A stretch of 44,527 nucleotides of DNA from an uncultured Prevotella sp. (GTDB lineage: Bacteria > Bacteroidota > Bacteroidia > Bacteroidales > Bacteroidaceae), in assembly GCA_900557405.1 (NCBI GenBank), contig USSF01000011.1:1-44527 (forward strand), in the 5' to 3' direction. Shown one piece after another: positions 27,771 through 36,316 of this stretch. Under the pieces are notes generated by a model. It worked only from the letters and a program-made list of their open reading frames with translations, had not been told where the DNA came from and made no database searches. The position numbers and the translations under genes are program-made. Every line of letters starts with the position of its first letter. Within the stretch, counting starts at the first letter, position 1.

Positions 27771-30498
27771 TCCTTTTAACCGTACGGAAAGTATGCACTC
27801 CGCTGCCCACGGAAGCAATCTTAGTGCCGTCCTTCATTACGATGTCGGCATCGCAGCCCACGGGGATTTCCACGGTCAGTCCCTGACGACTGTATTCCAC
27901 GGATACCGTACCGTAAAGCGTCTCCGTGGAGGCATTCACGAAAGTCATGTCGCCCACAAGCGTCGGTGATATCAGCAGATGACGCATACCGTATGTGCCG
28001 GGCTTGTTCTGTATTCCGGCGAGATTGCGGAAGAGCCATTCGTCTATCTGTCCCATCATCAGATGGTTCCACGAAGAACCCTGCCGCGGGTCCCATTGCT
28101 CGGTGAGCGTCGTTGCTCCCTGCTTTATCTGGAAGCCGTAGCCCGGAGTGTCATAGTGGTTGAGCATGGTATAGAGCAGTTCGTCGTTGCCCGTCATGGC
28201 AAGCGCCTGGAAGAGATAGCGGTTGCCCACGTCGCCCGTTGTCAGACGGTTGCCGTGCTTCTCGATGTCCTTTACCAGCGCCTGCAACACCCTGTCCTTG
28301 TTCTCACCCGCAATGCCGAGGAAGAGCGGAAGGGCGTTTGATGTCTGACTGCCGGTGCCGTAGCTGCCGGAGTCGGCATGATAGAATTCCTTGTTGAAGG
28401 CGTCCACCACATCACGGCAGAGCGCTGCATATTTCTTTTCGTCGGTCTTGTTGCCGGCCATCCTTGCCGCCCTCTGGATGAGTTGCAGGTCGTAGATGTA
28501 ATGCGCCGTGGCTACGAGCGGTATCGGCGTGTTGCGGCAGAAGCCTGCCTTGCCCTCCACCACGTCATACCAGTCGCCCAGTCCGTGGCTCACGATTCCG
28601 TTCTGCGAGCGCCCCGTCAGGTAGTCCACGTAGCGGCGCATCGCCTGGTAGTTTTTGATGATGAGCGTGCTGTCGCCATACTGTTCGTAATACTGGAACG
28701 GCATGATGATGAGCGTGCTGCCCCATTCGGGGGAGTCGTCGAAGAGATTGCCGAACGACACATACTGCGGTGCCGTGGTGGGAACCATTCCGTCTTGCTT
28801 CTGCGTGTCGGTGATGTCGCGGATTATCTTAGGACAATACTGCGTCATGTCGTAATTGTAGAAGAGGCTCGGCCCCACGAGATGGTCCTGCTCCAGCCAA
28901 CCGAGCTTCTCGCGGTGCGGACAGTCGGTCATCACGCTCTGCATGTTGCTCCTCTCGGCGCGCTCTATGAGGCGGTGGGTCTGGGTGAAGAGCGGGTTGG
29001 AACATTCAAACGATGACCCTTCTTCTGCCGAATTGTATATGAAGCAGCTCTGCAGACTGGATATTACGGGCAGTCCCTCCGGATTGGGTTCGCCCTCGAG
29101 CACAGCGTCCTCCACCTGTATGTATCTGTATCCGTAGTAGGAGAAGCGCGGATGCCAAGTCTCCGTGGTGTCGCTGCCTATGGTGTATTCGTAGTAATGC
29201 TGACGGCCTGTCTGACGCTGGTCGCACACTCCCTGTTTGTTCAGGTTTTCCGATACGAGCATCGTTATCTTCTGCCCTGCCCTGCCCTTCACTCTTATCT
29301 CGGGGAAACCGGCGAGGTTCTGCCCCATGTCGGCGATGAAGGTATGCGGCGACACGGTGCGCTTGGTCTTTGCCGATGCCGTGGCAACGGAGTCTGCCGG
29401 CAGATAGTTCCATGCCTTTATGCCGTAGCGCTCCATTATCTTCACGGGCGGTGCGGTCTGCGGCAGGAGTCTGCCTCCCGCTCCCTCCACCACAACGGCT
29501 TGCTTCCATGCCGAGTCGTCGAAGTCCGGACGGTCGAAGCCTGGCTGCACGAGGCGTGCGTCATACGATTCGCCACCATAGATGCTGTTGAAGGTGACGG
29601 GACTGAGGGCGTATCTCCATGTTCCGTCGCTCACGATTGTCTTGTGCGTTCCGTCGCTGTAGTTTATGTCGAGGCGCAATATCATCTGCGGCGCACCGAA
29701 GCTGGTCATCAGCTTACTGTATCTTCCGCCGCGCTGCACGTTGAAGAAGCCGTTGCCCAGCATCACGCTCAGGGCATTCGTGCCGCTGCCCAGCATCTCT
29801 GTCACGTCATACGTATTATAATATACCGTCTTGCTGTATTCGCTCCATAGCGGGGCGAACTCGCTGTCGCCCACCTTCCTGCCGTTGATGCGCATCTCGT
29901 AGTGGCCCATGCCGCTGACGTAGAGTGTGGCATCGGTGATGCGCTTGCCGCCGCACGGAAATTCCTTGCGCAGGATGATGCTCTTGGCGGAAAGCGTGTC
30001 CACGGGACTCCACAGACTCTTGAATGATTCTTTCTTGAATTCGGCGTTGGAGAATCTTCCTTCCGGCAGTCGGGCGTCGCACCGCGTTATTGCACCTATC
30101 CATGATGGTGCTCCCTTGCCCGTGAGCGCCGGGGCAACTCTGATGGTCTGGCTCCGGCTCCACTCCGACGGGTTACCGTCCTTGTCCCACACGCGCACCT
30201 TCCACTGATAGCCGTGCCTGTTGGCCTTCAGCTTCGGGATTGCCACGAACTGGCTTTCGCCTGATGTCTTTTTCTTTGAGTAGTATATCTTGCGGCCGGT
30301 CACGTTCTCGGTCACGAGAATCTGGTATGCCTGCTGACGGTCGTTGTCTGTGCCCGACTGCATCTGCCAGCCTAACCTTACGCCGCTGGTCACTACTGCC
30401 AGACCTTTCTGGTAGTTGCAGGTGGTCTGGGTTATCGTTATCTTGGCTTCTGCCGACAGGGCGGAGAAGGCAAGGAGGAGGGTGGGTATTGTTTTCAT
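27766..30498 (-). CDS. Secreted alpha-L-rhamnosidase, GH78
   Basis: A 910-residue exported glycosidase. A short signal peptide (ending SAEA) is followed by an N-terminal fibronectin-like domain, two beta-sandwich domains (about 150-480, including YVSGMGHYEMRINGRKVGD, typical of Bac_rhamnosid_N), an (alpha/alpha)6 catalytic barrel (about 500-810) and a C-terminal beta-sandwich. DCPHREKLGWLEQ at 525-537 contains the likely general acid E530, and E800 in TEQWDP is the likely base. It removes terminal alpha-L-rhamnose from plant glycans such as rhamnogalacturonans or flavonoid glycosides. It begins 17 nt after the DUF5703 gene stop and the two form an operon, divergent from an AraC-type membrane regulator that is the obvious candidate regulator. 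Confidence 0.92.
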   Translation of the reverse strand: MKTIPTLLLAFSALSAEAKITITQTTCNYQKGLAVVTSGVRLGWQMQSGTDNDRQQAYQILVTENVTGRKIYYSKKKTSGESQFVAIPKLKANRHGYQWKVRVWDKDGNPSEWSRSQTIRVAPALTGKGAPSWIGAITRCDARLPEGRFSNAEFKKESFKSLWSPVDTLSAKSIILRKEFPCGGKRITDATLYVSGMGHYEMRINGRKVGDSEFAPLWSEYSKTVYYNTYDVTEMLGSGTNALSVMLGNGFFNVQRGGRYSKLMTSFGAPQMILRLDINYSDGTHKTIVSDGTWRYALSPVTFNSIYGGESYDARLVQPGFDRPDFDDSAWKQAVVVEGAGGRLLPQTAPPVKIMERYGIKAWNYLPADSVATASAKTKRTVSPHTFIADMGQNLAGFPEIRVKGRAGQKITMLVSENLNKQGVCDQRQTGRQHYYEYTIGSDTTETWHPRFSYYGYRYIQVEDAVLEGEPNPEGLPVISSLQSCFIYNSAEEGSSFECSNPLFTQTHRLIERAERSNMQSVMTDCPHREKLGWLEQDHLVGPSLFYNYDMTQYCPKIIRDITDTQKQDGMVPTTAPQYVSFGNLFDDSPEWGSTLIIMPFQYYEQYGDSTLIIKNYQAMRRYVDYLTGRSQNGIVSHGLGDWYDVVEGKAGFCRNTPIPLVATAHYIYDLQLIQRAARMAGNKTDEKKYAALCRDVVDAFNKEFYHADSGSYGTGSQTSNALPLFLGIAGENKDRVLQALVKDIEKHGNRLTTGDVGNRYLFQALAMTGNDELLYTMLNHYDTPGYGFQIKQGATTLTEQWDPRQGSSWNHLMMGQIDEWLFRNLAGIQNKPGTYGMRHLLISPTLVGDMTFVNASTETLYGTVSVEYSRQGLTVEIPVGCDADIVMKDGTKIASVGSGVHTFRTVKRK

Positions 30499-30514
30499 TG
30501 TTTTGTTTTGGGGG

Positions 30515-32725
30515 TTATGGGAGAGATGTGACCGGCTGGTTGCAGCTTATCTTTCCGTCTTTTATCTCAGCTTCTATTGTTCTGTTGCCGGTGGCTTTCA
30601 GCCGGAAGCGGGCGTTGATGTGGCGGGGCCATGCCGGGAAGAGCATCAATGCGCCGTCGGGCGTTTCCTGCAGAAGCATCTCCTGCATGCCGATCATCGA
30701 CGCACCGCCCTTGTTGCAGTCCGGCGCCCAGTCGTAGCCCGGGTCCCAGAATGCAGGGAAGCGGTAAGGGCCGTCCTTGAGCTTCTCGCTGTTCAGGCGG
30801 AACGCCTCGTCGGCGAATCCCAGACAGGCTGCCCAGATATTGTCCTGCTTCCATCCCTTCGTGGAGCGCATCTCCAGGGCGTGGGGGTCTTTCCGGTATG
30901 TGTTGCGTGCCGTCTGCAGGTTGTCCCTTCCCATGCCGTAGATGCGCCATGGGAAGACGGGGTACAGCTGTGGTGTCTCTATGTTCTGTATCCTCGCCCA
31001 CACTATTGCCGGAGCGATACACGTGTCGCCGTCGATTGTGCGCAGCGGTATGTCGGGTATGCGCGAGAGGATGTTGTTGATGCTGTCGCCCTTGTATTCT
31101 ATCCATTGCCTTGCCACGGTCTTCAGTGCGGCAATTACGCTCGACGGGTTATATGCCATCTTGTATGTCTCGCAGCCCGACGAGGGGTAGAGCATCAGCT
31201 TGCCGTCGGCGGTGAGCGGCTTCACGCCCAGCTTCTTGGCTATGTACTGGTAGTGCTCGTCGAAGAACACGAGCGTCTGGCGAATCAATGGTTCGTATTG
31301 CGTGATGTCCATGCCGCTGTATGCGTGTGCCTGCAGTATCATGGAACAGAATTCGAGTGCCGTGTCCCACTGGTATTCCAGCCATGCGTTACGGTCCATC
31401 CCCGGGTCGTCGCCGGGCTTGTGCTTGCCGTATTCCGTGGGGTTGGGCAGTCCGCTGTTTTCTATCTGTTCGGAGAAGGATGCCCCGTCGTGGTTCCAAT
31501 AGAACTTTGTGCGCCTCATGGCGTTGGGGAGCATACGCAGGTATGTGTCGAATTGCGAGCGCATCATGTCCGTATCGCCGCTCTTGAGCATCGGCCAGTA
31601 CACCAGACGCTGGTTCTGCGCCGTCATCGTGCCTCCGCCCCATTTGCGGAAGTCGGGCGTGAACGGGCATTTGGCGTCCATATATACGGGGTCAAAGGTG
31701 AAGAGCGAACCGTTGAACTTCGTCGGATAACCGCCGTAGGCATTGCATCCGAGCATATAGCGGAAGAGTTCGTAGTTGCGCGCCATGCGTGCTCCCTCGC
31801 CCTCGGCTGTGATATGGCTGCGCTGCCAGAAGGCGTGCCACCATCGGGCGCTCCTCGTGCGCGATGCTTTCGCCGCAAGCGGCTTTATGGTCTTGTCTCC
31901 GGCATACAGGTCTATGCCCACCGTGGTATGGCGGAAGCCCGAGGCGGTGTAGCGCCACGCCTTGTAGTCTGTGGAGGCGTAGGTGCCGGTGGTGGTGCCG
32001 GAGAAGCGGAAGCCGGGCATCGTGGCCGTGCCGCCGAATTCCAGACTGCCTATCGGGTCCTGGAGTTCGCCCTTTATCGCATCGAGCCCTTCGCGGCTCA
32101 CGGTATAGTCGAACACCGTCCTGCTGCGGTTCTTGTGACTGAAGCTGAGGGTGGTCTGTTCTGCTCGTATACTGTCGGCAAAGGTGGTGCAGTCTTTCGG
32201 GATATTCCATTTATACGACCCCTGCTGACATTCGGCCTTGGTCACGGGTCTGTCCCTGTATCTCCACGACTCGTAGCTGAGTGTGGCGGCGGTGGGTCGT
32301 GAGGCGTTGATTTCCATGAACACCTTCGACTGATATACGTCTGCCCACAGTCTCACCTCCACTCCTCCACCTTTTATATATATAGCCCCGTCGTCGAGAC
32401 AGAGCCTCTGTTCGAAGTCCGTGCCATCAAAGGGCTGTCCGTCCATGGTGAGGCGGAAGCGTCCTACCTTGAGCAGCGTGTTGTTCTCGTCGAGCATTCC
32501 GCTCTTGGAGAGGTAGAACACCACGTCGCCCTTCTCCACCCAAACGTTCATCCCCACGTCATGTCCGCCGCAGGGCATCGATCCGGCGGAGTTCATGCTC
32601 TGCGTGGTCCATGCGTAGTCTGCCGGTCTGTAGTCTGCCGTTTTGGCTGCGTCGCTGCTTGCGGGCAGCATCGTGGCGAGACTCATCATCAGCGCTATTG
32701 CCTTGTATCTTATATTCTTCTTCAT
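30515..32725 (-). CDS. DUF5703 / GH95-like secreted protein
   Basis: A 736-residue exported protein. After the signal peptide, the N-terminal domain opens with YAWTTQSMNSAGSMPCGGHDVGMNVWVE, the hallmark of DUF5703. The rest looks like an (alpha/alpha)6 toroid related to GH95-type enzymes, with WWHAFWQRSHI, GTMTAQNQRLVYWPML and FWNHDGASFSEQIE-like acidic positions that could be catalytic. DUF5703 proteins occur beside rhamnosidases and fucosidases in Bacteroidetes and are presumed glycosidases, but I know of no firm assignment. It is first in the operon with GH78, with its own promoter at 32815-32845. A role in the same rhamnose-containing glycan is likely. Confidence 0.75.
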   Translation of the reverse strand: MKKNIRYKAIALMMSLATMLPASSDAAKTADYRPADYAWTTQSMNSAGSMPCGGHDVGMNVWVEKGDVVFYLSKSGMLDENNTLLKVGRFRLTMDGQPFDGTDFEQRLCLDDGAIYIKGGGVEVRLWADVYQSKVFMEINASRPTAATLSYESWRYRDRPVTKAECQQGSYKWNIPKDCTTFADSIRAEQTTLSFSHKNRSRTVFDYTVSREGLDAIKGELQDPIGSLEFGGTATMPGFRFSGTTTGTYASTDYKAWRYTASGFRHTTVGIDLYAGDKTIKPLAAKASRTRSARWWHAFWQRSHITAEGEGARMARNYELFRYMLGCNAYGGYPTKFNGSLFTFDPVYMDAKCPFTPDFRKWGGGTMTAQNQRLVYWPMLKSGDTDMMRSQFDTYLRMLPNAMRRTKFYWNHDGASFSEQIENSGLPNPTEYGKHKPGDDPGMDRNAWLEYQWDTALEFCSMILQAHAYSGMDITQYEPLIRQTLVFFDEHYQYIAKKLGVKPLTADGKLMLYPSSGCETYKMAYNPSSVIAALKTVARQWIEYKGDSINNILSRIPDIPLRTIDGDTCIAPAIVWARIQNIETPQLYPVFPWRIYGMGRDNLQTARNTYRKDPHALEMRSTKGWKQDNIWAACLGFADEAFRLNSEKLKDGPYRFPAFWDPGYDWAPDCNKGGASMIGMQEMLLQETPDGALMLFPAWPRHINARFRLKATGNRTIEAEIKDGKISCNQPVTSLP

Positions 32726-32814
32726 CTGGTTCCGTTTATCTTATGACGCTCTCCGGGGCTCAATGTAATTTCCCCGCCTGTCTTTATTCTGCGCCTCCTT
32801 CCTCTCCTCCCCTA

Positions 32815-32845
32815 CAAACTTACTCTTTTTTATCCTTTCCCACAA
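32815..32845 (-). promoter_or_regulatory. Promoter of the DUF5703-GH78 operon
   Basis: On the minus strand: TTG, 20 bp, TAAGTTTG (plus-strand CAAACTTA at 32815-32822 and CAA at 32843-32845). The leader before the start at 32725 is about 80 nt. Confidence 0.6.
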
Positions 32846-32925
32846 GTTTTGTGTAAAATAAATTTTCTGCAAGCCGGAAAGCGACTAAATGGCAGACGAG
32901 TGGTCAATGGGATTTGTCTTTTCTT

Positions 32926-33038
32926 ATAATATATATTGTAGGAAGATAATATTGCTGCATTGCGCTCTGTAAGCCTGCGGCTACAGAACGAATTATGGCA
33001 AGGCTTATCTATATTCATATTCCTACAATATATATTAT
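32926..33038. mobile_element. Small MITE-like element, copy A, with 19-bp terminal inverted repeats
   Basis: ATAATATATATTGTAGGAA at 32926-32944 is repeated perfectly in inverted form at 33020-33038. Inside is an imperfect palindrome (32967-32986) and a core whose reverse complement shares about 40 nt with 36160-36200. There is no transposase. It could be a miniature transposable or REP-like element. No target-site duplication is clear. Confidence 0.6.
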
Positions 33039-33040
33039 TG

Positions 33041-33147
33041 GAAGTTGACGAGTAAACGAGGAGATATGTCTTTTCTCTTGATAATTATCGTTTGCAAGAC
33101 TTAAACCAATATGGCTAATATCCTTGTCTACTCGTCTACTCGTCAAC
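33041..33147. repeat. Inverted repeat around 33041-33061 and 33127-33147
   Basis: A 21-base arm starting GGAAGTTGACGAG at about 33040-33060 is matched in inverted orientation at about 33127-33151 (CTCGTCAACTTCC) with one mismatch. The TTGACGAG word also occurs at about 27643. Together with the element at 32926-33038 it fills the divergent intergenic region. Confidence 0.55.
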
Positions 33148-33162
33148 TTCCTATTAATTGGA

Positions 33163-33195
33163 AAAAGGCAGAAGAAGGACTCATGGGCGGCAGAC
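33163..33195 (+). repeat. 33-bp sequence shared with 40537-40569
   Basis: These 33 bases match 40537-40569 at 32 positions (core GAAGAAGGACTCATGGGCGG). Both copies lie on the plus strand, 108 and 169 nt upstream of a gene start (33304 and 40739), and both lie before the predicted promoter. Confidence 0.8.
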
Positions 33196-33226
33196 GGAAG
33201 ATTTTGTGGAAAAAACCGGGCGGGAG

Positions 33227-33257
33227 TTGGGCGGTGGATGAAAAAAGCGTAACTTTG
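33227..33257 (+). promoter_or_regulatory. Promoter of the membrane regulator gene
   Basis: TTG (33227-33229), 20 bp, TAACTTTG (33250-33257); about 45 nt of leader before 33304. Confidence 0.6.
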
Positions 33258-33303
33258 CGGTTGGTATGCATACCAAAGGAAACAGATTCTCAAACAGACT
33301 ACG

Positions 33304-35811
33304 ATGAAGAGATTACACCTTATATTATATATAGCAGCATACGTGGGGGCACTGTTGGCAGCCACGCAGGCCGTCGCCGTTCCGCAATGCCGCATACAAC
33401 GGTATGACGAGAACGACGGACTGACGCAGTGGCATGTGACTCAGATGATCCAGGACAGGCAGGGGATGATGTGGTTCTCTACCTGGAATGGTCTGTGCAG
33501 ATATGACGGCTATGAGTTTCAAGGGTTTAAGGGACATGTCGGCGACGGTAATGAAATAGCGACCGACCGCATCCGAACGGTGTGGCTGAATGATGACGGA
33601 AATATCGGATGCAGGGTTGATGACGACCTGTATCTTTTCAATCTGCATACCTATAGGTTTGAGACGAGAGCCGGACTGAAGTCATACCGCAATAATGCAA
33701 AGTCTGTAAAGCCGGACCGTCCATATAGATACAAAGACAAAGACGGTGTGCTGTGGACCGTCTGTTATGACGGCAAGCTGACATACAGTACGGACGGGAC
33801 AACGGAAAATCCTTACGAAGGCAGTGTGAAGATGGAGTCTGCAAGATTCTGTCTTCCCGACAGACAAGGCAACCTGTGGGTGGCAGGTGTAAATGGAATA
33901 TACAAGATTTGTTTCCTGCATCGGTATGGCAATGTGGAGCGTTTCGGGCAATCAACGGAAGTAAAGGCTTTCTTTGTGGATAGTCATAACCGCTATTGGG
34001 TGGCGACAAAGGAAGACAATGCTGTAAGAATCTTCGACAGCAGAAACAATCTTGTCGGTTATCTTTCCGCAGCAGGCAGGATAACAAAGCAATACTCAAG
34101 ATTCTCCGCACCGATATATTGTATAACGCAGGCCAAAGACGGCACGATATGGATGGGCAGTAAGCCGGGAGGCCTGTACAGATTGAAGAGCATGTCGGAT
34201 GGAAATCAATATAAGGTGGACAGAATAGCCGGTCTGGGCAATAGTAATGTTTATGATATTGTGGAAGACAGGTGGGGACGTTTGTGGATAGCAACATTAG
34301 GTGGAGGCATCTGCTGCGTTGGCAACCCTTCGGCAGACAGCCCGCGGATATTAAAGCCTTCGGTTTATCTGAAGGGCTATCCTAAACGACTCGCTCAGAA
34401 GGTGAGGATGATTTATATTACGAAAGACAATGTGCTACTTGCTGCGACAACAGACGGACTGCTCATAAGCAGACTCAAAAGTGGGGAAGATACAAAGGAT
34501 ATGGTCTTCCGATGCCATACAAGAGAGGCGGGACGGAAAGATGCGTTGAGCTGCAGTGCGACGATGAATATCGCAGAAGACAGGAAGGGCAGACTGTTCA
34601 TAAGTACTGAGAGTGGGGGCATTAACATGATTGCATCCAAGGATATTACCGGAGAAAGACTGTCGTTCAGGCATTTCGGTAAGGAAGACGGACTGCCGAC
34701 AGACGTGTTGCTGTCTGTAACAAGCTGTGGGGGAAAGCTTCTTCTGGCAGGGAACAACAGTATAATGATGCTTGACCCGGACAATGGCAGTTCTACTTCC
34801 TTTGGCAAGAACTATTTCCTTACGGATAGCAGATTCTCAGATGCTGTACCGATGCGGAGGCCTGATGGCAACTGGTTGTTCGGACTGCAAGACGGAATGT
34901 TGGATATCAACATGCGTGGATTGAGGAAAAGCACATTTGTACCCAATATCGCTTTGACGGATGTGTGCATACAGGGAATGCGGAAAGTGAATGCCATCAA
35001 TGCTCTTGATACCTTGGTGTTGTCGAAGGATGAACGAAGTCTTACGCTGACCTTTGCCGCTCTCGACTATACCTCCGATGCGGATATCAGATACATGTTT
35101 GCCTTGGTGAGAGACGAGGATGACAATGATGTGAAATGGAATAATGTAGGACATGACCATTCTGTAACCCTGCTTGATCTCGATCCGGGTACTTACACGC
35201 TTATGATAAAGTCAACCAATGCCGAAGGAATGTGGATGGATAATGTGAGACGGCTGACAGTCATTGTCACTCCTAAGTTCATGGAAACCACGTTGGCGCA
35301 TCTGCTTCTTACATTGTTGCTCGCATCTGTTCTTGGGGCTATTGTTTATACCTATATATATATAAAGAGAATCCGCCGGCAACAAAGAGAAGTGCTGGAG
35401 GCATATCTCGCATTGCTCAATACAGGTGATGAAGAGAAGAAGACTGAATCGCAGCCGGAAGTACAGACGAGGCTCCCGGAAGAGGATGATGCTCTGATGC
35501 GACGGGTGTCTGCTTTTGTGGAAAAGAACCTGAGTAATGCAGACATTGGCGTTGGGGACATTGCTGCTGCCGCCGCAGTAAGCCGTTCCGTATTGCAGCG
35601 GAAGATGAAACAGATAATGGGAATAACTCCTCTTGACTTTCTGAAAGAGGCGAGAATGAAGCATGCCTGTTATCTGTTAGAGTCGACATCGATGCCGGTA
35701 AGTGAGGTGGCATACGCCTGTGGATATTCCGACCCGAAGTATTTCAGCCGTAGCTTCAAGACCTCTACAGGAAAGAGTCCTTCCGAATGGAGGGAACCAA
35801 AACTTCTCTAA
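33304..35811 (+). CDS. Membrane-spanning AraC-type regulator with propeller sensor, no kinase
   Basis: An 835-residue regulator. The signal peptide (1-25) is followed by a periplasmic beta-propeller of two-component-regulator type (repeats such as GMMWFSTWNGLCRYDG, GTIWMGSKPGGLYRL, GRLWIATLGGGI), a YYY-type beta-sandwich (about 570-655), one membrane helix (about 663-687), a cytosolic linker of about 40 residues and an AraC helix-turn-helix (about 727-833; DIAAAAAVSRSVLQRKMK, then VAYACGYSDPKYFSRSFK). Classical hybrid two-component regulators of this group are about 1300 residues and carry histidine kinase and receiver domains between membrane helix and HTH; both are missing. It resembles SusR-like one-component logic. 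It is divergent from the DUF5703-GH78 operon, its likely target, with a glycan fragment the likely signal. Confidence 0.9.
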   Translation: MKRLHLILYIAAYVGALLAATQAVAVPQCRIQRYDENDGLTQWHVTQMIQDRQGMMWFSTWNGLCRYDGYEFQGFKGHVGDGNEIATDRIRTVWLNDDGNIGCRVDDDLYLFNLHTYRFETRAGLKSYRNNAKSVKPDRPYRYKDKDGVLWTVCYDGKLTYSTDGTTENPYEGSVKMESARFCLPDRQGNLWVAGVNGIYKICFLHRYGNVERFGQSTEVKAFFVDSHNRYWVATKEDNAVRIFDSRNNLVGYLSAAGRITKQYSRFSAPIYCITQAKDGTIWMGSKPGGLYRLKSMSDGNQYKVDRIAGLGNSNVYDIVEDRWGRLWIATLGGGICCVGNPSADSPRILKPSVYLKGYPKRLAQKVRMIYITKDNVLLAATTDGLLISRLKSGEDTKDMVFRCHTREAGRKDALSCSATMNIAEDRKGRLFISTESGGINMIASKDITGERLSFRHFGKEDGLPTDVLLSVTSCGGKLLLAGNNSIMMLDPDNGSSTSFGKNYFLTDSRFSDAVPMRRPDGNWLFGLQDGMLDINMRGLRKSTFVPNIALTDVCIQGMRKVNAINALDTLVLSKDERSLTLTFAALDYTSDADIRYMFALVRDEDDNDVKWNNVGHDHSVTLLDLDPGTYTLMIKSTNAEGMWMDNVRRLTVIVTPKFMETTLAHLLLTLLLASVLGAIVYTYIYIKRIRRQQREVLEAYLALLNTGDEEKKTESQPEVQTRLPEEDDALMRRVSAFVEKNLSNADIGVGDIAAAAAVSRSVLQRKMKQIMGITPLDFLKEARMKHACYLLESTSMPVSEVAYACGYSDPKYFSRSFKTSTGKSPSEWREPKLL

Positions 35812-35882
35812 AATGTATTATTTGTACATTATTTTTGGCGAGTGTCGTATAAATCTTAGACTTGTATAATACTTACTGCACT

Positions 35883-35948
35883 GTTGCAGCATAGTTGCGC
35901 TATTGGTGCAGCATAGTTGCACTGTTGGTGCCAGGGCGCTGCACTTTT
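35883..35948. repeat. 22-bp tandem repeat block A
   Basis: Units at 35883-35904, 35905-35926 and a degenerate third at 35927-35948, sharing GCAGCATAGTTGC. Confidence 0.7.
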
Positions 35949-35990
35949 ACTGGCACTATTATTGAAAGTCCTTATATAGTCAAATTGATT

Positions 35991-36079
35991 GAGTAATCCA
36001 ATAGAAGTACTGGAGTAATCCAATAAGGAGTACTGGAGTACTTCAATAGGAGTACTGGAGTACTTCAATAGAAGTACTG
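35991..36079. repeat. 22-bp tandem repeat block B
   Basis: Four units (35991-36012, 36013-36035, 36036-36057, 36058-36079), three of 22 bp and one of 23, each of the form GAGTA--TCCAATAG-AGTACTG or GAGTACTTCAATA--AGTACTG. The unit junctions make GTAC-centred palindromes. It lies between the convergent regulator gene and secreted-protein operon; I see no gene between 35812 and 36316. Confidence 0.8.
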
Positions 36080-36142
36080 CGGCAGTACTCTACTTTATGA
36101 ACGAACGAGCAATTAAACGCTGGTTCTTTTAGGGTTGTATTC

Positions 36143-36220
36143 GGATAATATATATAATAGGAATATGAATATAGATAAGCCTTGCCATAATTCGTCCTGT
36201 GAGCCTGCGGCTACAGGACG
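36143..36220. repeat. Hairpin element, copy B
   Basis: The left end (ATAATATATATAATAGGAA) differs from the copy-A terminal repeat at two positions. The next 40 nt are nearly identical to copy A in reverse complement. The hairpin at 36193-36220 has an 8-bp outer stem CGTCCTGT/ACAGGACG, changed on both sides relative to copy A, and its inner palindrome is inverted relative to the core. Confidence 0.65.
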
Positions 36221-36252
36221 AAGGTCAAAAAAAACTCACGGATTACCAATCG

Positions 36253-36288
36253 AAAAGCCCACAAGCAACAGAGGAGCTGCTTGTGGGC
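36253..36288 (-). terminator. Terminator of the secreted-protein operon
   Basis: GCCCACAAGCA (36257-36267) pairs with TGCTTGTGGGC (36278-36288). On the minus strand TTTT follows. It lies 29 nt after the stop at 36317. Confidence 0.88.
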
Positions 36289-36316
36289 ATATTATTATAG
36301 GAATAATGCTTGCAGA

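Noticed and set aside
30416..32302. A 628-codon plus-strand frame opposite the DUF5703 gene
   Set aside because: Same explanation; the sense protein matches a known family along its length.
33111..33407. A 98-codon plus-strand frame overlapping the regulator start
   Set aside because: It spans repeats and the regulator promoter and runs out of frame into the regulator gene.
27766..35811. A complete polysaccharide utilisation locus around GH78
   Set aside because: No SusC or SusD homologue is present in the window; only two enzymes and a regulator can be supported.
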